A DNA stretch of 15,758 bases from an uncultured Eubacteriales bacterium (GTDB taxonomy: Bacteria > Bacillota_I > Bacilli_A > RF39 > UBA660), in assembly GCA_900321795.1 (NCBI GenBank), contig ONXO01000025.1:1-15758 (forward strand), read 5' to 3'. Shown here piece by piece: positions 1 through 8,528 of the stretch. The notes beneath the pieces were generated by a model. The model was not told the DNA's origin and did no database searches. It saw only the letters and a program-made list of their open reading frames with translations. Position 1 is the first letter of the stretch. Each line of letters starts with the position of its first letter. Position numbers and translations under genes: made by a program.

Positions 1-241
1 AATATTCTTTAATAAAATCAACTCTATAAAGTGGTATATTTAATTCATCACATACACTCTTTGCATCTCTGTAATCTAATTCTTGCGGACAAACACCATC
101 GGTAATACCTTCTGTATCGTTGTTAATATTTGAATCCCAGTTTTTCATAAATAGACCAATTACTTCATATCCTTCTTTGTCAAGTAAATATGCACTTACC
201 GCAGAGTCTACTCCTCCACTCATTCCTACAACTACTTTCAT
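1..241 (-). CDS. mnmA: tRNA-specific 2-thiouridylase MnmA (N-terminal part, cut by the window edge)
   Basis: The visible 80 codons read from an ATG at 241 to the left edge. The start MKVVVGMSGGVDSAV carries the PP-loop ATP-binding motif SGGVDS (residues 8-13), followed by GLFMKNWD (about 30-37) and a stretch ending IPLYRVDFIKEY, all characteristic of MnmA. Known role: it adenylates and thiolates U34 of the tRNAs for Lys, Glu and Gln in the cytoplasm, using sulfur relayed from a cysteine desulfurase. The catalytic cysteines and the tRNA-binding part lie outside the window. An AGAAGGTG ribosome-binding site stands about six bases upstream of the ATG. The gene has its own strong promoter (359-386) with a leader of about 110 bases, so it need not depend on the upstream spoIIM. 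The family assignment is firm; only the fragment can be checked here. Confidence 0.95.
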   Translation of the reverse strand, partial: MKVVVGMSGGVDSAVSAYLLDKEGYEVIGLFMKNWDSNINNDTEGITDGVCPQELDYRDAKSVCDELNIPLYRVDFIKEY

Positions 242-358
242 GTGTCACCTTCTTATTATTATACTCTTTGTACAGTCTGTTATGAATAAAAGACCAATTA
301 ACGGCCTTAAACATAAATTAGAACCAAAACTCTACTCATTTTTCATTTCTAATGTAAA

Positions 359-386
359 ATTATACCATTATTTTTTTATATGTCAA
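359..386 (-). promoter_or_regulatory. Sigma-A promoter for mnmA with extended -10
   Basis: On the minus strand TTGACA (381-386) and TATAAT (359-364) are both perfect consensus hexamers separated by 16 bases, with a TGG just before the -10 giving an extended -10 element. It lies 19 bases beyond the spoIIM stop codon and points at mnmA. The predicted leader (about 352 down to 242) contains a weak 6-bp stem, AAGGCC with GGTCTT (290-308), followed by a T-rich stretch. I could not link this leader to any known riboswitch or T-box. Confidence 0.8.
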
Positions 387-404
387 TATGTACTTAATAA
401 AATA

Positions 405-995
405 CTATATTATTAGGCTTATTATAAAACTATTTAGGAATAACTCTAGTAATGAAGATATAGCGCTTATCATTATGGATGCTATGAATAAAATTGATAT
501 TCGTTTAATAAATAGCTTAATATTTAAGCTTTCTCCTTCTTTAGTACATTTAAATAGGCTTAAAGAGTATTTAAGCATGACACTAGAATAGACTAATAAA
601 GTGGTGCACATTATTAAATGATGTGGGAATAAAGACACTAAAGCAATAAATAAACCTTTTGCTTTATATGTAAGTACAATTGATGCTGTATAAAAGCCTA
701 ATATCATTCCTTTATAAAAATTAATGAATAGTATAAGTGGACTTATAACATAAACAATTGAAAATATAGTTATAAGTGCAATATAAATAAAGTTGGTTTT
801 AAAACTATTTATGAATGAACTAAAGCTTACACTTTTTCCTTCTTTTAATACATTAAAATAATCAATTATTTCTGACTTTATAAGTATTTTATCAAAAGAT
901 GATGTACAAATTAAAAAAACTATTCCAAAAACAAATCCGATACCTAGTACTATGCTTACTACTGTGAGTAGTCTTTTATCTATTAATTTTTTCAT
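405..995 (-). CDS. spoIIM: Stage II sporulation protein M (SpoIIM/DUF95 family)
   Basis: A 196-residue hydrophobic protein with about five membrane spans (first near residues 10-30). The diagnostic part is about residues 93-125: FYKGMILGFYTAS, then a short polar turn (YKAKG) and LFIALVSLFPHHLI, matching the SpoIIM pattern of FKG..LGF, a polar turn and LVS.(L/F)P..LI. Length is close to the Bacillus subtilis protein (about 215). Known role: SpoIIM forms the DMP complex with SpoIID and SpoIIP, which remodels septal peptidoglycan during forespore engulfment; SpoIIM is the membrane scaffold. SpoIID and SpoIIP are not in the window. No good Shine-Dalgarno precedes the ATG (nearest purine-rich stretch AAAAGAG is about 17 bases away), so translation may be weak or the start uncertain, but no better in-frame start is visible. 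DUF95 members also occur in non-sporulating bacteria, so a general membrane role is possible. Confidence 0.82.
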   Translation of the reverse strand: MKKLIDKRLLTVVSIVLGIGFVFGIVFLICTSSFDKILIKSEIIDYFNVLKEGKSVSFSSFINSFKTNFIYIALITIFSIVYVISPLILFINFYKGMILGFYTASIVLTYKAKGLFIALVSLFPHHLIMCTTLLVYSSVMLKYSLSLFKCTKEGESLNIKLFIKRISILFIASIMISAISSLLELFLNSFIISLII

Positions 996-1062
996 ATTAA
1001 ATAATACGTTTACTCTTTTAAATTTATGAAAAATATTATATAATTTTATTTAGGAGTAGATT

Positions 1063-1179
1063 ATGAAAAAGAAAAAAACTAAAAAGTTAGTGCTTCGTGT
1101 ACTAGTTTGGGTTCTAGTTGCAGTAGTGTGTTTGTCATTTGTAGCAGGACCTATTATACAAATAATAAGTAGAGGTTAA
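1063..1179 (+). CDS. Small single-span membrane peptide (38 aa), function unknown
   Basis: ATG at 1063 follows a good ribosome-binding site (TAGGAG at 1051-1056). The product begins MKKKKTKKLVLRVLVWVL, then a hydrophobic run to about residue 29 and a short tail ending IIQIISRG. Seven of the first eight residues after Met are Lys or Thr, so the topology should be a positively charged cytoplasmic N-terminus and one membrane span. A TATAAT lies at 1039-1044 with only a weak -35 match, and a terminator hairpin (1164-1196) covers the last codons, so the unit has all parts of a gene. It is the only plus-strand gene in the first 13 kb. It resembles in style the tiny KKK-plus-one-helix proteins of Bacillota (for example DUF4044), but I cannot assign a family. 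It is divergent from spoIIM and convergent with uppS. Confidence 0.65.
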   Translation: MKKKKTKKLVLRVLVWVLVAVVCLSFVAGPIIQIISRG

Positions 1180-1196
1180 TTCCCCTACTTATTTTT
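1164..1196. terminator. Bidirectional intrinsic terminator shared by the 38-aa gene and uppS
   Basis: AATAAGTAGAGG (1164-1175) pairs with CCCCTACTTATT (1182-1193), a 12-bp stem with one A/C mismatch and a six-base loop. On the plus strand it runs into a five-T tract (1192-1196). On the minus strand it is followed by a weaker T-poor tail. It overlaps the last codons and stop of the 38-residue gene and the stop codon of uppS, so one hairpin serves both convergent genes. Confidence 0.75.
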
Positions 1197-1901
1197 AATT
1201 CCACCAAATCTTCTATCTCTTTTGTTATATACATCAATTGCAATGTCAAACTCTTTTTCATCAAAGTCTGGAAAATATGTCTTTGGAAAATACATTTCAG
1301 CATAAGCTATTTCATAAAGCATAAAGTTTGATATCCTTACTTCCCCACTTGTTCTTATCATAAGATCCATTGGAGGCAAGTCTTTATATAAATTTTGCCT
1401 AAATAGCTCTTCATTTATTTCTTCTTTAGATATTTCACCGTTTAATACTTTGTCTACTATTTTTTTAGTTGCATCAACTATTTCTGCTTGTCCTCCATAG
1501 TTAAGGCATATATTTAATATTAGTCCAGTGTTATTTTCAGTAGTTTTTTCCATTTCTTGCATAGCCTCCCATACGTCATCCGCAAGAGGTTCTTTTCGCC
1601 CAGAGAACAATACTTTAACATTATTATCATTAAACTCAGCTAAATCTTTTTTAAATACCTTTAAAAATAGATTCATTAAATAGCTTACTTCTTCTTCACT
1701 TCTTTTAAAGTTTTCAGTTGAAAAAGCATATACACTTAGTACTTTTACACCTTTATCATTAATATATCTAACTAATTTTCTAAGTGCTTCATATCCGGCT
1801 TTGTGTCCGGCAGAACGAATAAGCCCTTTTTCTTTAGCCCATCTTCCATTTCCGTCTAGAATTATACCTACGTGTGTAGGTATTTTGTAATCTTCTTCCA
1901 T
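1185..1901 (-). CDS. uppS: Isoprenyl transferase / undecaprenyl diphosphate synthase (UppS)
   Basis: A 238-residue cis-prenyltransferase. Motifs are in order: ILDGNGRWA (14-22; D16 is the conserved catalytic aspartate binding the diphosphate-Mg), AGHKAG (31-36), SVYAFSTENFKR (56-67), NYGG (134-137) and DLMIRTSGEVRISNF (179-193) with the conserved Arg pair. Known reaction: it adds cis-isoprene units from IPP to farnesyl diphosphate to make C55 undecaprenyl diphosphate, the lipid carrier for peptidoglycan and wall polymers, at the cytoplasmic membrane. Family length is about 240-260, so it is complete. The usual IMDGNGRWA is ILDGNGRWA here, a conservative change. The ATG follows the tex stop by nine bases, with the ribosome-binding site AGGAGGAG formed partly by the tex stop codon (TAG), so it is cotranscribed and probably coupled with tex. 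No prenyl-diphosphate synthase lies next to it here. Confidence 0.96.
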   Translation of the reverse strand: MEEDYKIPTHVGIILDGNGRWAKEKGLIRSAGHKAGYEALRKLVRYINDKGVKVLSVYAFSTENFKRSEEEVSYLMNLFLKVFKKDLAEFNDNNVKVLFSGRKEPLADDVWEAMQEMEKTTENNTGLILNICLNYGGQAEIVDATKKIVDKVLNGEISKEEINEELFRQNLYKDLPPMDLMIRTSGEVRISNFMLYEIAYAEMYFPKTYFPDFDEKEFDIAIDVYNKRDRRFGGIKNK

Positions 1902-1910
1902 AAACTCCTC

Positions 1911-4031
1911 CTATATTAAACTTAAAGATACTTGTTTCTTATCTAAGTCAATTTTGATTACTTCTGCTTTAATTATATCACCAACGCTAAGTATTTCACT
2001 AGCATCTTTTATAAAATCTTTACTCATTTTTGAGATATGAATTAATGCATCATTTTTAAGACCAATATCTATAAATGCACCAAAGGAAGCTACATTTCTA
2101 ACTGTTCCTTCTATTTTCATGCCTAAGCTCAAATCTTCTATATGAAGTACGTCGCTCTTTAAAAGTGGCATTTCTAGGTTATCTCTAGGATCTAATCCAG
2201 GTGTTTTAAGTTCTTTTATGATGTCACTAACTAAGTATTCGCTTATTCCAGTGTCTTTACTTATTTTATTAGTATTTGCATTTTCTAGTGCATTTTTAAA
2301 GTCCTCTTTTCTTATGTCTTTAATACTAAGATTTAAATATTCAAGAATTTTATTAGCATCACCATAGTTTTCAGGATGTATTCCTGTGTTATCTAGTGGG
2401 TTAATGCTTGAAGGCACTCTCAAGAAACCTATTGCTTGTTCATATATCTTAGGTGTTACTCCTTTAACATTAAGAAGACTTTCTCTAGTTTTAAATGGTT
2501 CTTTGTTTTTGTATTCCATAATAGCTTCTACGCTTTTTTTAGTCATGCCACTTATATATTTAAGAATAGAAGGAGAAGCTGTATTTATATTTACTCCCAC
2601 TTGGTTAACACATGAGGTAACGGTATAGTCTAGTGCTTCAGATAGTTCTTTTTGATCTACATCATATTGATATTCTCCTACTCCAATACTTTTGGCATCA
2701 ATTTTAACAAGTTCTGATAAAGGATCTTGCACTCTTCTACCAATTGAAATAGCACTTCTTTTTTCAACAGTTAGGTCTGGAAATTCTTCTATAGCAAGTT
2801 TACTAGCTGAATATATACTAGCTCCTGCTTCACTTACTATTATGTATTTAACGTCCAAGCCTTTTATAGCTTCAGCAACAAAACTTTCACTTTCTCTGGA
2901 AGCGGTACCGTTACCAATAGCTATTAATTTAACATTATACTTATCAATTAGTCTTCTTATCTCTTTTAAAGCACCGATCTTATCATTTTTCGGCTCGTTT
3001 GGGTATATAACAGATATATCCATTAAAGCTCCTTGCTCATTTATAACTGCTAATTTGCATCCTGTTCTAAATGCAGGATCAAAGCCCATTACTACTGTAC
3101 CTTTAATTGGCCTAGTAAGTAGTAAACTATTTAAGTTTTTAGAAAAAGTCTCTATTGCTTTATTTTCACTTCTTTCAGTTACTTCACTTCTTATTTCTCT
3201 TTCAATAGAAGGTAAAATTAATCTTTTTAGGCTATCTTTTATAGCATTTCTTACTACATCATATACAAAAGACTCTTTATTCTTTATTACTTTATTTTCT
3301 AGGTACTCCTCTATTTTATTTACTTCATAATCCATAGAAACTGTTAAAACTTTTTCCTTTTCAGCACGATTAATAGCTAAGCATCTATAGTGTTTAAGAT
3401 ATTTAATTTGTTCTTTAAAGTCATAATACATTTCATATATTTTCTCTTCATCTGGGTTAGTTTTCTTAACTTTACTTATTATGAAAGCATTGTTGTATAC
3501 AAAAGTTCTAATCCATTTTCTATAGTAAGCATTATCACTTATCCATTCACTAATTATGTATCCAGCTCCTTCAATAGCTTTACTCACGTCCATATTGTAA
3601 CCGCTTGCTAATTTTTCAAGTGTTCCTTTTACAGGGAAAGACATTATCTTTTTAGCAAGGGGTTCGAGGCCAGATTTTATAGCTTCGCTGGCTTTAGTTT
3701 TCTTTTTTTCTTTATAAGGCAAATATAAGTCTTCTACTTCTACAAGTTTAGATTTGCTCATTATTTCGTTTTTTAACTCTTTTGTGAGTAGGCCTTTTTC
3801 ATCTATAAGATTAATTACTGCTAGCTTTCTATCCAAAAGTTTAACGTTTCTTTGATATTCATCTGAAATAAGCTTTATTTCTTCTTCATTAAGCCCTTCT
3901 GTTGCTTCTTTTCTATATCTTGCTATAAAAGGAATAGTAGCTCCTTCTTCAAGCAATTTAAGAGCACTTCTAACTCTTTTTTCACTTATATTAATATTAT
4001 TGCTTAAGTTTATAATTAATTCGTCATTCAT
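1911..4031 (-). CDS. tex: Tex family transcription accessory / RNA-binding protein
   Basis: A 706-residue protein with the full Tex architecture: N-terminal helical region with IPFIARYRKEATEGLNEEE (33-51), a YqgF-type RNase H-like domain beginning GTVVMGFDPAFRTGCKLA (311-328), helix-hairpin-helix repeats (VNINTASPSILKYISG, about 480-545) and a C-terminal S1 RNA-binding domain (637-706) with GTVRNVASFGAFIDIG and DALIHIS. The family usually runs to 715-780 residues; this one stops right after the S1 domain and lacks the basic tail. Tex is a conserved cytoplasmic nucleic-acid-binding protein, homologous to eukaryotic Spt6, implicated in transcription; its precise role in Bacillota is not settled. 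The start is supported by GAGG nine bases upstream and a promoter at 4050-4078. It is the first gene of the tex-uppS operon. Confidence 0.96.
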   Translation of the reverse strand: MNDELIINLSNNINISEKRVRSALKLLEEGATIPFIARYRKEATEGLNEEEIKLISDEYQRNVKLLDRKLAVINLIDEKGLLTKELKNEIMSKSKLVEVEDLYLPYKEKKKTKASEAIKSGLEPLAKKIMSFPVKGTLEKLASGYNMDVSKAIEGAGYIISEWISDNAYYRKWIRTFVYNNAFIISKVKKTNPDEEKIYEMYYDFKEQIKYLKHYRCLAINRAEKEKVLTVSMDYEVNKIEEYLENKVIKNKESFVYDVVRNAIKDSLKRLILPSIEREIRSEVTERSENKAIETFSKNLNSLLLTRPIKGTVVMGFDPAFRTGCKLAVINEQGALMDISVIYPNEPKNDKIGALKEIRRLIDKYNVKLIAIGNGTASRESESFVAEAIKGLDVKYIIVSEAGASIYSASKLAIEEFPDLTVEKRSAISIGRRVQDPLSELVKIDAKSIGVGEYQYDVDQKELSEALDYTVTSCVNQVGVNINTASPSILKYISGMTKKSVEAIMEYKNKEPFKTRESLLNVKGVTPKIYEQAIGFLRVPSSINPLDNTGIHPENYGDANKILEYLNLSIKDIRKEDFKNALENANTNKISKDTGISEYLVSDIIKELKTPGLDPRDNLEMPLLKSDVLHIEDLSLGMKIEGTVRNVASFGAFIDIGLKNDALIHISKMSKDFIKDASEILSVGDIIKAEVIKIDLDKKQVSLSLI

Positions 4032-4049
4032 TTTTAAAACCTCATAATT

Positions 4050-4078
4050 ACTATATCATAGGTTAGTGTTTTATTCAA
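4050..4078 (-). promoter_or_regulatory. Sigma-A promoter for tex-uppS
   Basis: Minus strand TTGAAT (4073-4078), 17-base spacer, TATAGT (4050-4055), with TGA just before the -10 (extended -10). It sits between the terminator of the upstream operon and the tex start, about 19 bases before the ATG. Confidence 0.65.
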
Positions 4079-4100
4079 ACTTTATTAATTATTTTTACGT

Positions 4101-4132
4101 AAATAAAAAACTAACTATTTTTTTTAGTTAGT
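4101..4132 (-). terminator. Intrinsic terminator of the GT-C/YfhO operon
   Basis: On the minus strand ACTAACTA (4125-4132) pairs perfectly with TAGTTAGT (4110-4117) around an all-A loop of seven, followed by the T-rich tail TTTTTATTT (4101-4109). The stem includes the last codons and the TAG stop of the 82-residue gene. Confidence 0.75.
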
Positions 4133-4359
4133 CTCTTTGTATTTTCACCTCTTACTATTACATATAAATAATCATTATTGTACTTACAATTAATTTTATA
4201 TCCGGATAAACTACTAAACAATTTCAAATAGTTTATTAAAGAGTCTTTTTCTTTATTTAAACACTTAATTACATGTAAGCTTTTACCTTCTTTATTTTTA
4301 TCTATAGCGTGTCTATTTAATATTTCTCTATATGTTTCTAAAGCTTTCTTAACGTTCAT
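4111..4359 (-). CDS. Small hypothetical protein (82 aa) coupled to yfhO
   Basis: I do not recognise this family. The protein is hydrophilic, without signal peptide or membrane span. The first part looks helical (KKALETYREILNRHA), the middle has an amphipathic stretch (KEKDSLINYLKLFSSLSGYKI), and the end a short beta-like piece (DYLYVIVRGE) with a basic tail. Its ATG overlaps the yfhO stop by one base (TAATG), with AAAGGTGAT as ribosome-binding site inside the yfhO end, so translation is almost certainly coupled to yfhO. Being last in an operon of two big membrane proteins it could be a cytoplasmic partner of them, but this is inference. Its stop codon lies in the terminator stem. Confidence 0.75.
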   Translation of the reverse strand: MNVKKALETYREILNRHAIDKNKEGKSLHVIKCLNKEKDSLINYLKLFSSLSGYKINCKYNNDYLYVIVRGENTKRLTKKNS

Positions 4360-6866
4360 TATTTAATCACCTTTCTCTTTCTATAAATTATGTCAAGTAA
4401 GTATAAAATGATACCAAAAATACTCATAACAACACCTGGTTTTAACCCACTTGCTTGATATTCAATTAGTATTTCATGATATCCACCAGTTAATTTTAAA
4501 GCCATAAGAGAATCTAATATTTTAATAGGTTCTACTTCTATATCATCAACATAAATCTTTAAGTTTTTATCATATGGAATGGATGTATATAATACTTGAT
4601 TATCATTTGAAACATTAATATGTCCTTTTAAATATTTAGTTGTTGCTTCATCGATTATCAGTTTATCATTTTTATCTAATATATCTATTATCTTTTTAAA
4701 CCTATTTAAATCCAAAGTATAGAACATATACTCTTCAATATTAATTGTATTTTCAAGAAGAACAATCTCTAAAGTTATCTTTTTGTTATATTGTCCTAGC
4801 TCAAGAATATTATAATAATAATCGTTTTGGTCAGTTATATCTATTAGATGTTCTCCATTAAGAAGTATATCTACTTTATTATATTTCTTAGTTGACATAT
4901 ATCCATAAAGCATTCCTTTGTGTTCAGGTGTAATTTCAAATACAATAGAAGCAGGTATATTATTATTAATCTTTTTATAAGTTAGACTTGTAGTATCTGT
5001 ATCAATCACTAAATTATTAAGAGTTACTTTAGTTATTTCTTCTAGGAATACCTTTCCGATGGAATTATCCATAGCTTTTAATATATTATTTTGATTATTA
5101 AAAGGTTTGTATTCCTCTAGTTTTAAATCTAAAATATCTTTATTAACCATAAATCCTAAAGGTAAGTTATAGTCATTAGTATATAGATGTAAATATTTAT
5201 AATCTTTAATTTTACTATAATAATTAATATTATCTTTAGATAACAAATATTTAATATTAAAGAGTGAGTTAGTAACTAATGTTGAGCCATTATAACTAGT
5301 AATGTAAAACCTATTAAAGATGCCTAGGTATTTTCCTAGTAAATTATTTACTGCCCCATCGTATACTGAGCTGAAGTGGGATATTCCATTATAATTAAGA
5401 AGAAGCTCATCATTGGTTGAATATGAATAGTCTTTCTCTAATCTATAAAATACTTCATTTTCGTTTAACTCATCTATTACACTGCCAGTATTTAACACAA
5501 AATTCTTATATAAATCTTTACTCTGATACTTTAAGTTATGTAAAATAAGATAATCATTTATAAATACTTCTAACATGATTAAAAGGAATATAGATAGCGT
5601 TAATGCCTTTTTCTTGTTTAGATAAAATAAATATATAATTAGTAAAGCAAATGAAGCGAGAATTCGATAGTTTGTTTTAGTGGTAAAAATCATTTTATCA
5701 ACTATAAGTGATATTATAAGAGCTATTATTATAAACCATTTCATATACTTTTTATTCATTTTATTAAAATTTAATAGACTCTTATATGCAATTATTAATA
5801 AAGCAAAATCAAATATAAATGAGTATCTAAATGGAAAACCATAAGGATGTTTAAATGTATGCCAGATTATATCTACTGGGTAAAATATAAAGCTTATAAT
5901 AAATATAGATAATAATATTAAAGCCCCTTTTTTGTCTTTATCACTTATCTTTTTATTAAAGAAATAATAAGAAACAAGAACAATCATAATTAGTGAAATA
6001 TATACGTTCGGGCATCCACCTTCTAAATCAGTATTTTTAAATGATCCTATGAAGAATCTATTTATCAAATCTATAATAGCATAATTTTGCTTTGGAATAA
6101 ATTCACTTAAGAATCCAGTTGCTTTACCCGATAAAAGAGATAATACAGAAGGAATTAAAACAAATGAAGAAGTTAATACCGAAAGTAATATATATTTAAT
6201 ACATTTTAATGATTTTTTATAAACAAACTTGCCTTCTTTGCAATAATCAATATAAATGAAATATATTAATGAGCCGATGCAACTCATATAACCTATATAG
6301 TAGTTAAATATTATAGACAATGTTAAAGTAGTGTAGAATAATAAAGGTTTATCATCTTCTACCTTTTGAACACCTAAGAAAATTAAAGGTAAAAGTACTA
6401 CTCCATCTAGCCACATAATATTTTGACTATATACAATATTGTATGCCATTAATGAATATACTACTGAGAACACCAAACTATAAAAGCTATTATTTTTAAA
6501 TGTTTTCTCAAAGAATGTGTAACATGTAAGACCAGATAAGGCTATTTTTAATATATTTATTATAAGAATAGCTTTAGGTATATCTACCCTGTCAAAGAAA
6601 TAAACTATTAAGTTTAAAGGACTCATTAAGTAATATGTGACTATACCTAATAAGTTACCACCTAGTGTTTTACTGAACGTAAAGAATAGTGAAATATCCT
6701 TGTTTAATATTCTTTTAAATGCATTAAAGAACGCAACATATTGATCAGCCATGTCAACTGTTAGAATGTTTTTATTTCCATTTATTACTCCTACGGATAA
6801 GTATAACAGAATTATTAATATAAGTGGAATAATAAATGATAATATATAATATTTTTTATTTTTCAT
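4359..6866 (-). CDS. yfhO: YfhO family GT-C-type membrane glycosyltransferase
   Basis: An 835-residue protein with a short cytoplasmic N-terminus, about a dozen membrane spans over roughly residues 7-445, a large soluble domain of about 350 residues, and a last span near residues 805-825 followed by a basic tail (YRKRKVIK). The first outer loop holds acidic residues typical of GT-C enzymes in the YfhO pattern: VDMADQYVAFFNAFK (37-51; D38 and D41), then GGNLLG (69-74). Known for the family: Bacillus subtilis YfhO and Listeria GtlB act with a CsbB/GtcA-type lipid-sugar system to put sugars on lipoteichoic acid outside the membrane. Here the acceptor is unknown; no csbB-like or gtcA-like gene is in the window. 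The start has AGAGGTGA and overlaps the upstream GT-C gene by 11 bases, so the two are coupled. Family assignment is strong; substrate is inference. Confidence 0.88.
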   Translation of the reverse strand: MKNKKYYILSFIIPLILIILLYLSVGVINGNKNILTVDMADQYVAFFNAFKRILNKDISLFFTFSKTLGGNLLGIVTYYLMSPLNLIVYFFDRVDIPKAILIINILKIALSGLTCYTFFEKTFKNNSFYSLVFSVVYSLMAYNIVYSQNIMWLDGVVLLPLIFLGVQKVEDDKPLLFYTTLTLSIIFNYYIGYMSCIGSLIYFIYIDYCKEGKFVYKKSLKCIKYILLSVLTSSFVLIPSVLSLLSGKATGFLSEFIPKQNYAIIDLINRFFIGSFKNTDLEGGCPNVYISLIMIVLVSYYFFNKKISDKDKKGALILLSIFIISFIFYPVDIIWHTFKHPYGFPFRYSFIFDFALLIIAYKSLLNFNKMNKKYMKWFIIIALIISLIVDKMIFTTKTNYRILASFALLIIYLFYLNKKKALTLSIFLLIMLEVFINDYLILHNLKYQSKDLYKNFVLNTGSVIDELNENEVFYRLEKDYSYSTNDELLLNYNGISHFSSVYDGAVNNLLGKYLGIFNRFYITSYNGSTLVTNSLFNIKYLLSKDNINYYSKIKDYKYLHLYTNDYNLPLGFMVNKDILDLKLEEYKPFNNQNNILKAMDNSIGKVFLEEITKVTLNNLVIDTDTTSLTYKKINNNIPASIVFEITPEHKGMLYGYMSTKKYNKVDILLNGEHLIDITDQNDYYYNILELGQYNKKITLEIVLLENTINIEEYMFYTLDLNRFKKIIDILDKNDKLIIDEATTKYLKGHINVSNDNQVLYTSIPYDKNLKIYVDDIEVEPIKILDSLMALKLTGGYHEILIEYQASGLKPGVVMSIFGIILYLLDIIYRKRKVIK

Positions 6867-8505
6867 GTTTCACCTCTTTATAAATAAATATAGAAAATAG
6901 TACTAGACTTAACAGAGATATCGCTAAAGTGATATGTTGCAAAATAGTTCCTGAATACTTAACTATTGCTTTGCCTTCTGGAATATCTCCTATTTCTATA
7001 TTAACTAAACCATTATTATTTTTAAAGACTTTTAAGTTCTCATTATTCATTTTAGCAGTATATCCTTTATAATAGATTAATGGAAGCTCTAAATATGTAT
7101 TATGTTGATTATCTCTTTGTTTGAAGTTCACTTCATAATAAGAACCTTTATCAGTTATAGTTGAATTTACAGTATTATTAGAAGTAACTAGGTCCCCCTT
7201 AATATTTATATAATCTCTATCTACTTCTATAGGTAAATACTCTGCGAATGATGCATAGTAGTCCTTTTGGTCTATTATATTGGCATTAGTAAATGCAAAA
7301 TGACACATAGATATTAAAGATATCATAGATACCAAGAAAGTCATTCTTAAAACTTTTAATGATTCATGTTCCTTGCTTATATAACTACAACCACATATAG
7401 TAAGTAAAACAGTAGGAAACATATAAAATCTCCAAGGGAATTGTACTAAATATAACAGTTTTTGAGTTACATTAAGTTCCCAAAATGGCGTAATACAAAC
7501 TAAAACTAATATTACTAGTGATATAACTAAACTTTGATTTGAAAATTTATCGTTTTTCTTTCTGTTAAGAATTAATGTATATATTAAATAAATGTATATG
7601 ATACCTATTCCAGCTGGTAACCAATATTCTAATTTTAAATATTTATAAAGATTAGGAATTTCTAAGAATAATAAAAGTGGATTAGTAACTCTATTTGATA
7701 ATACAAATTGTTCTAAAGTGCTAGTGTTACTATATTTAAATGTTTGAGAAGTCATTTGCTCAATCATTGGAAGCAAGAAATAGCTTGTCAAAAGCAGTGT
7801 TATTAGAGCTGCTAAAAATAAATAAGCAATTCTTTTCTTTTCTTTTATAAATCTTTTAATATTTATTAAACAGAAAAGAAATAAGACTATACCAACCATA
7901 TATGTAGATAGAATATGACTTAGTATAAGTCCACTCATACCTATAGTTAGAAGCCAATATTTTTTATAATCACCAAAGACAATTTCATATAATCCATAAA
8001 AAACAAGTGGTATAAATATAAAGGCCAAAGCTTCTCCTAAAGCTGCTCTTTGATATAAATCAACAAGTCTGTAAGGTGCAAATGCATATATAATTGAAGA
8101 CATTATAGCAGCATATTTGTTTTTACTAATACCTTTAACTGTAATATACATTGATAGAATAGATAAAAAGTTAATGATTACTACAAAAAGCTTATAAGAA
8201 GTAATTATTTTCATCCCTAAAGCATGTAAAATTGCAGGAAAAAAGAGGAACAAATCAGGATAAAATAAACCATTAGCATATCCATATTTATTAAAATATC
8301 CTTTATATATTCCGCTAAAAACATTAAAATCTTTAATATTGTCGCTTATTCCTTTTATTCTAGATAAATGAAATGTTATGTCATGGCCATTAGCAATTGA
8401 ACCAAAAGTAAAAATTGGAATGCTTGCTAAAATGGTTAAAATAATTATAAATATTATTGTATTTCTTCTGTTAGTAATTATTTTATTATATAAACTTTTT
8501 ATCAT
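6856..8505 (-). CDS. Multi-span GT-C-like membrane protein (PTPS-related/YfhO-like)
   Basis: A 549-residue integral membrane protein, about 10-12 spans over the first 400 residues, then an extracytoplasmic domain of about 125 residues and a last span before a short basic tail. After the first span comes NGHDITFHLSRIKG (39-52), whose acidic and His residues (D42, H46) match the first-loop catalytic region of GT-C membrane glycosyltransferases of the '6-pyruvoyl-tetrahydropterin synthase-related' type. That family name is historical and implies no pterin chemistry. I choose the ATG at 8505 because GAAGGGAT lies eight bases upstream; an earlier ATG at 8538 has no such site and would start at or before the predicted transcription start. 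It is first in an operon with yfhO, and two paralogous-looking enzymes in tandem suggest sequential or alternative glycosylation of an envelope polymer. Substrate unknown. Confidence 0.78.
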   Translation of the reverse strand: MIKSLYNKIITNRRNTIIFIIILTILASIPIFTFGSIANGHDITFHLSRIKGISDNIKDFNVFSGIYKGYFNKYGYANGLFYPDLFLFFPAILHALGMKIITSYKLFVVIINFLSILSMYITVKGISKNKYAAIMSSIIYAFAPYRLVDLYQRAALGEALAFIFIPLVFYGLYEIVFGDYKKYWLLTIGMSGLILSHILSTYMVGIVLFLFCLINIKRFIKEKKRIAYLFLAALITLLLTSYFLLPMIEQMTSQTFKYSNTSTLEQFVLSNRVTNPLLLFLEIPNLYKYLKLEYWLPAGIGIIYIYLIYTLILNRKKNDKFSNQSLVISLVILVLVCITPFWELNVTQKLLYLVQFPWRFYMFPTVLLTICGCSYISKEHESLKVLRMTFLVSMISLISMCHFAFTNANIIDQKDYYASFAEYLPIEVDRDYINIKGDLVTSNNTVNSTITDKGSYYEVNFKQRDNQHNTYLELPLIYYKGYTAKMNNENLKVFKNNNGLVNIEIGDIPEGKAIVKYSGTILQHITLAISLLSLVLFSIFIYKEVKHEK

Positions 8506-8528
8506 ATATAATCCCTTCAAACGACAAT

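Noticed and set aside
1015..1044. Sigma-A promoter for the 38-residue gene
   Set aside because: TATAAT at 1039-1044 is good but the -35 at correct spacing is only TTTTAA, and the region is so AT-rich that chance matches are expected on both strands. Mentioned in the gene entry only.
2386..3611. Plus-strand ORFs of 73-212 codons inside tex
   Set aside because: They are the complement of a strongly supported tex gene, have no ribosome-binding sites, and show the hydrophobic composition usual for reverse-frame shadows.
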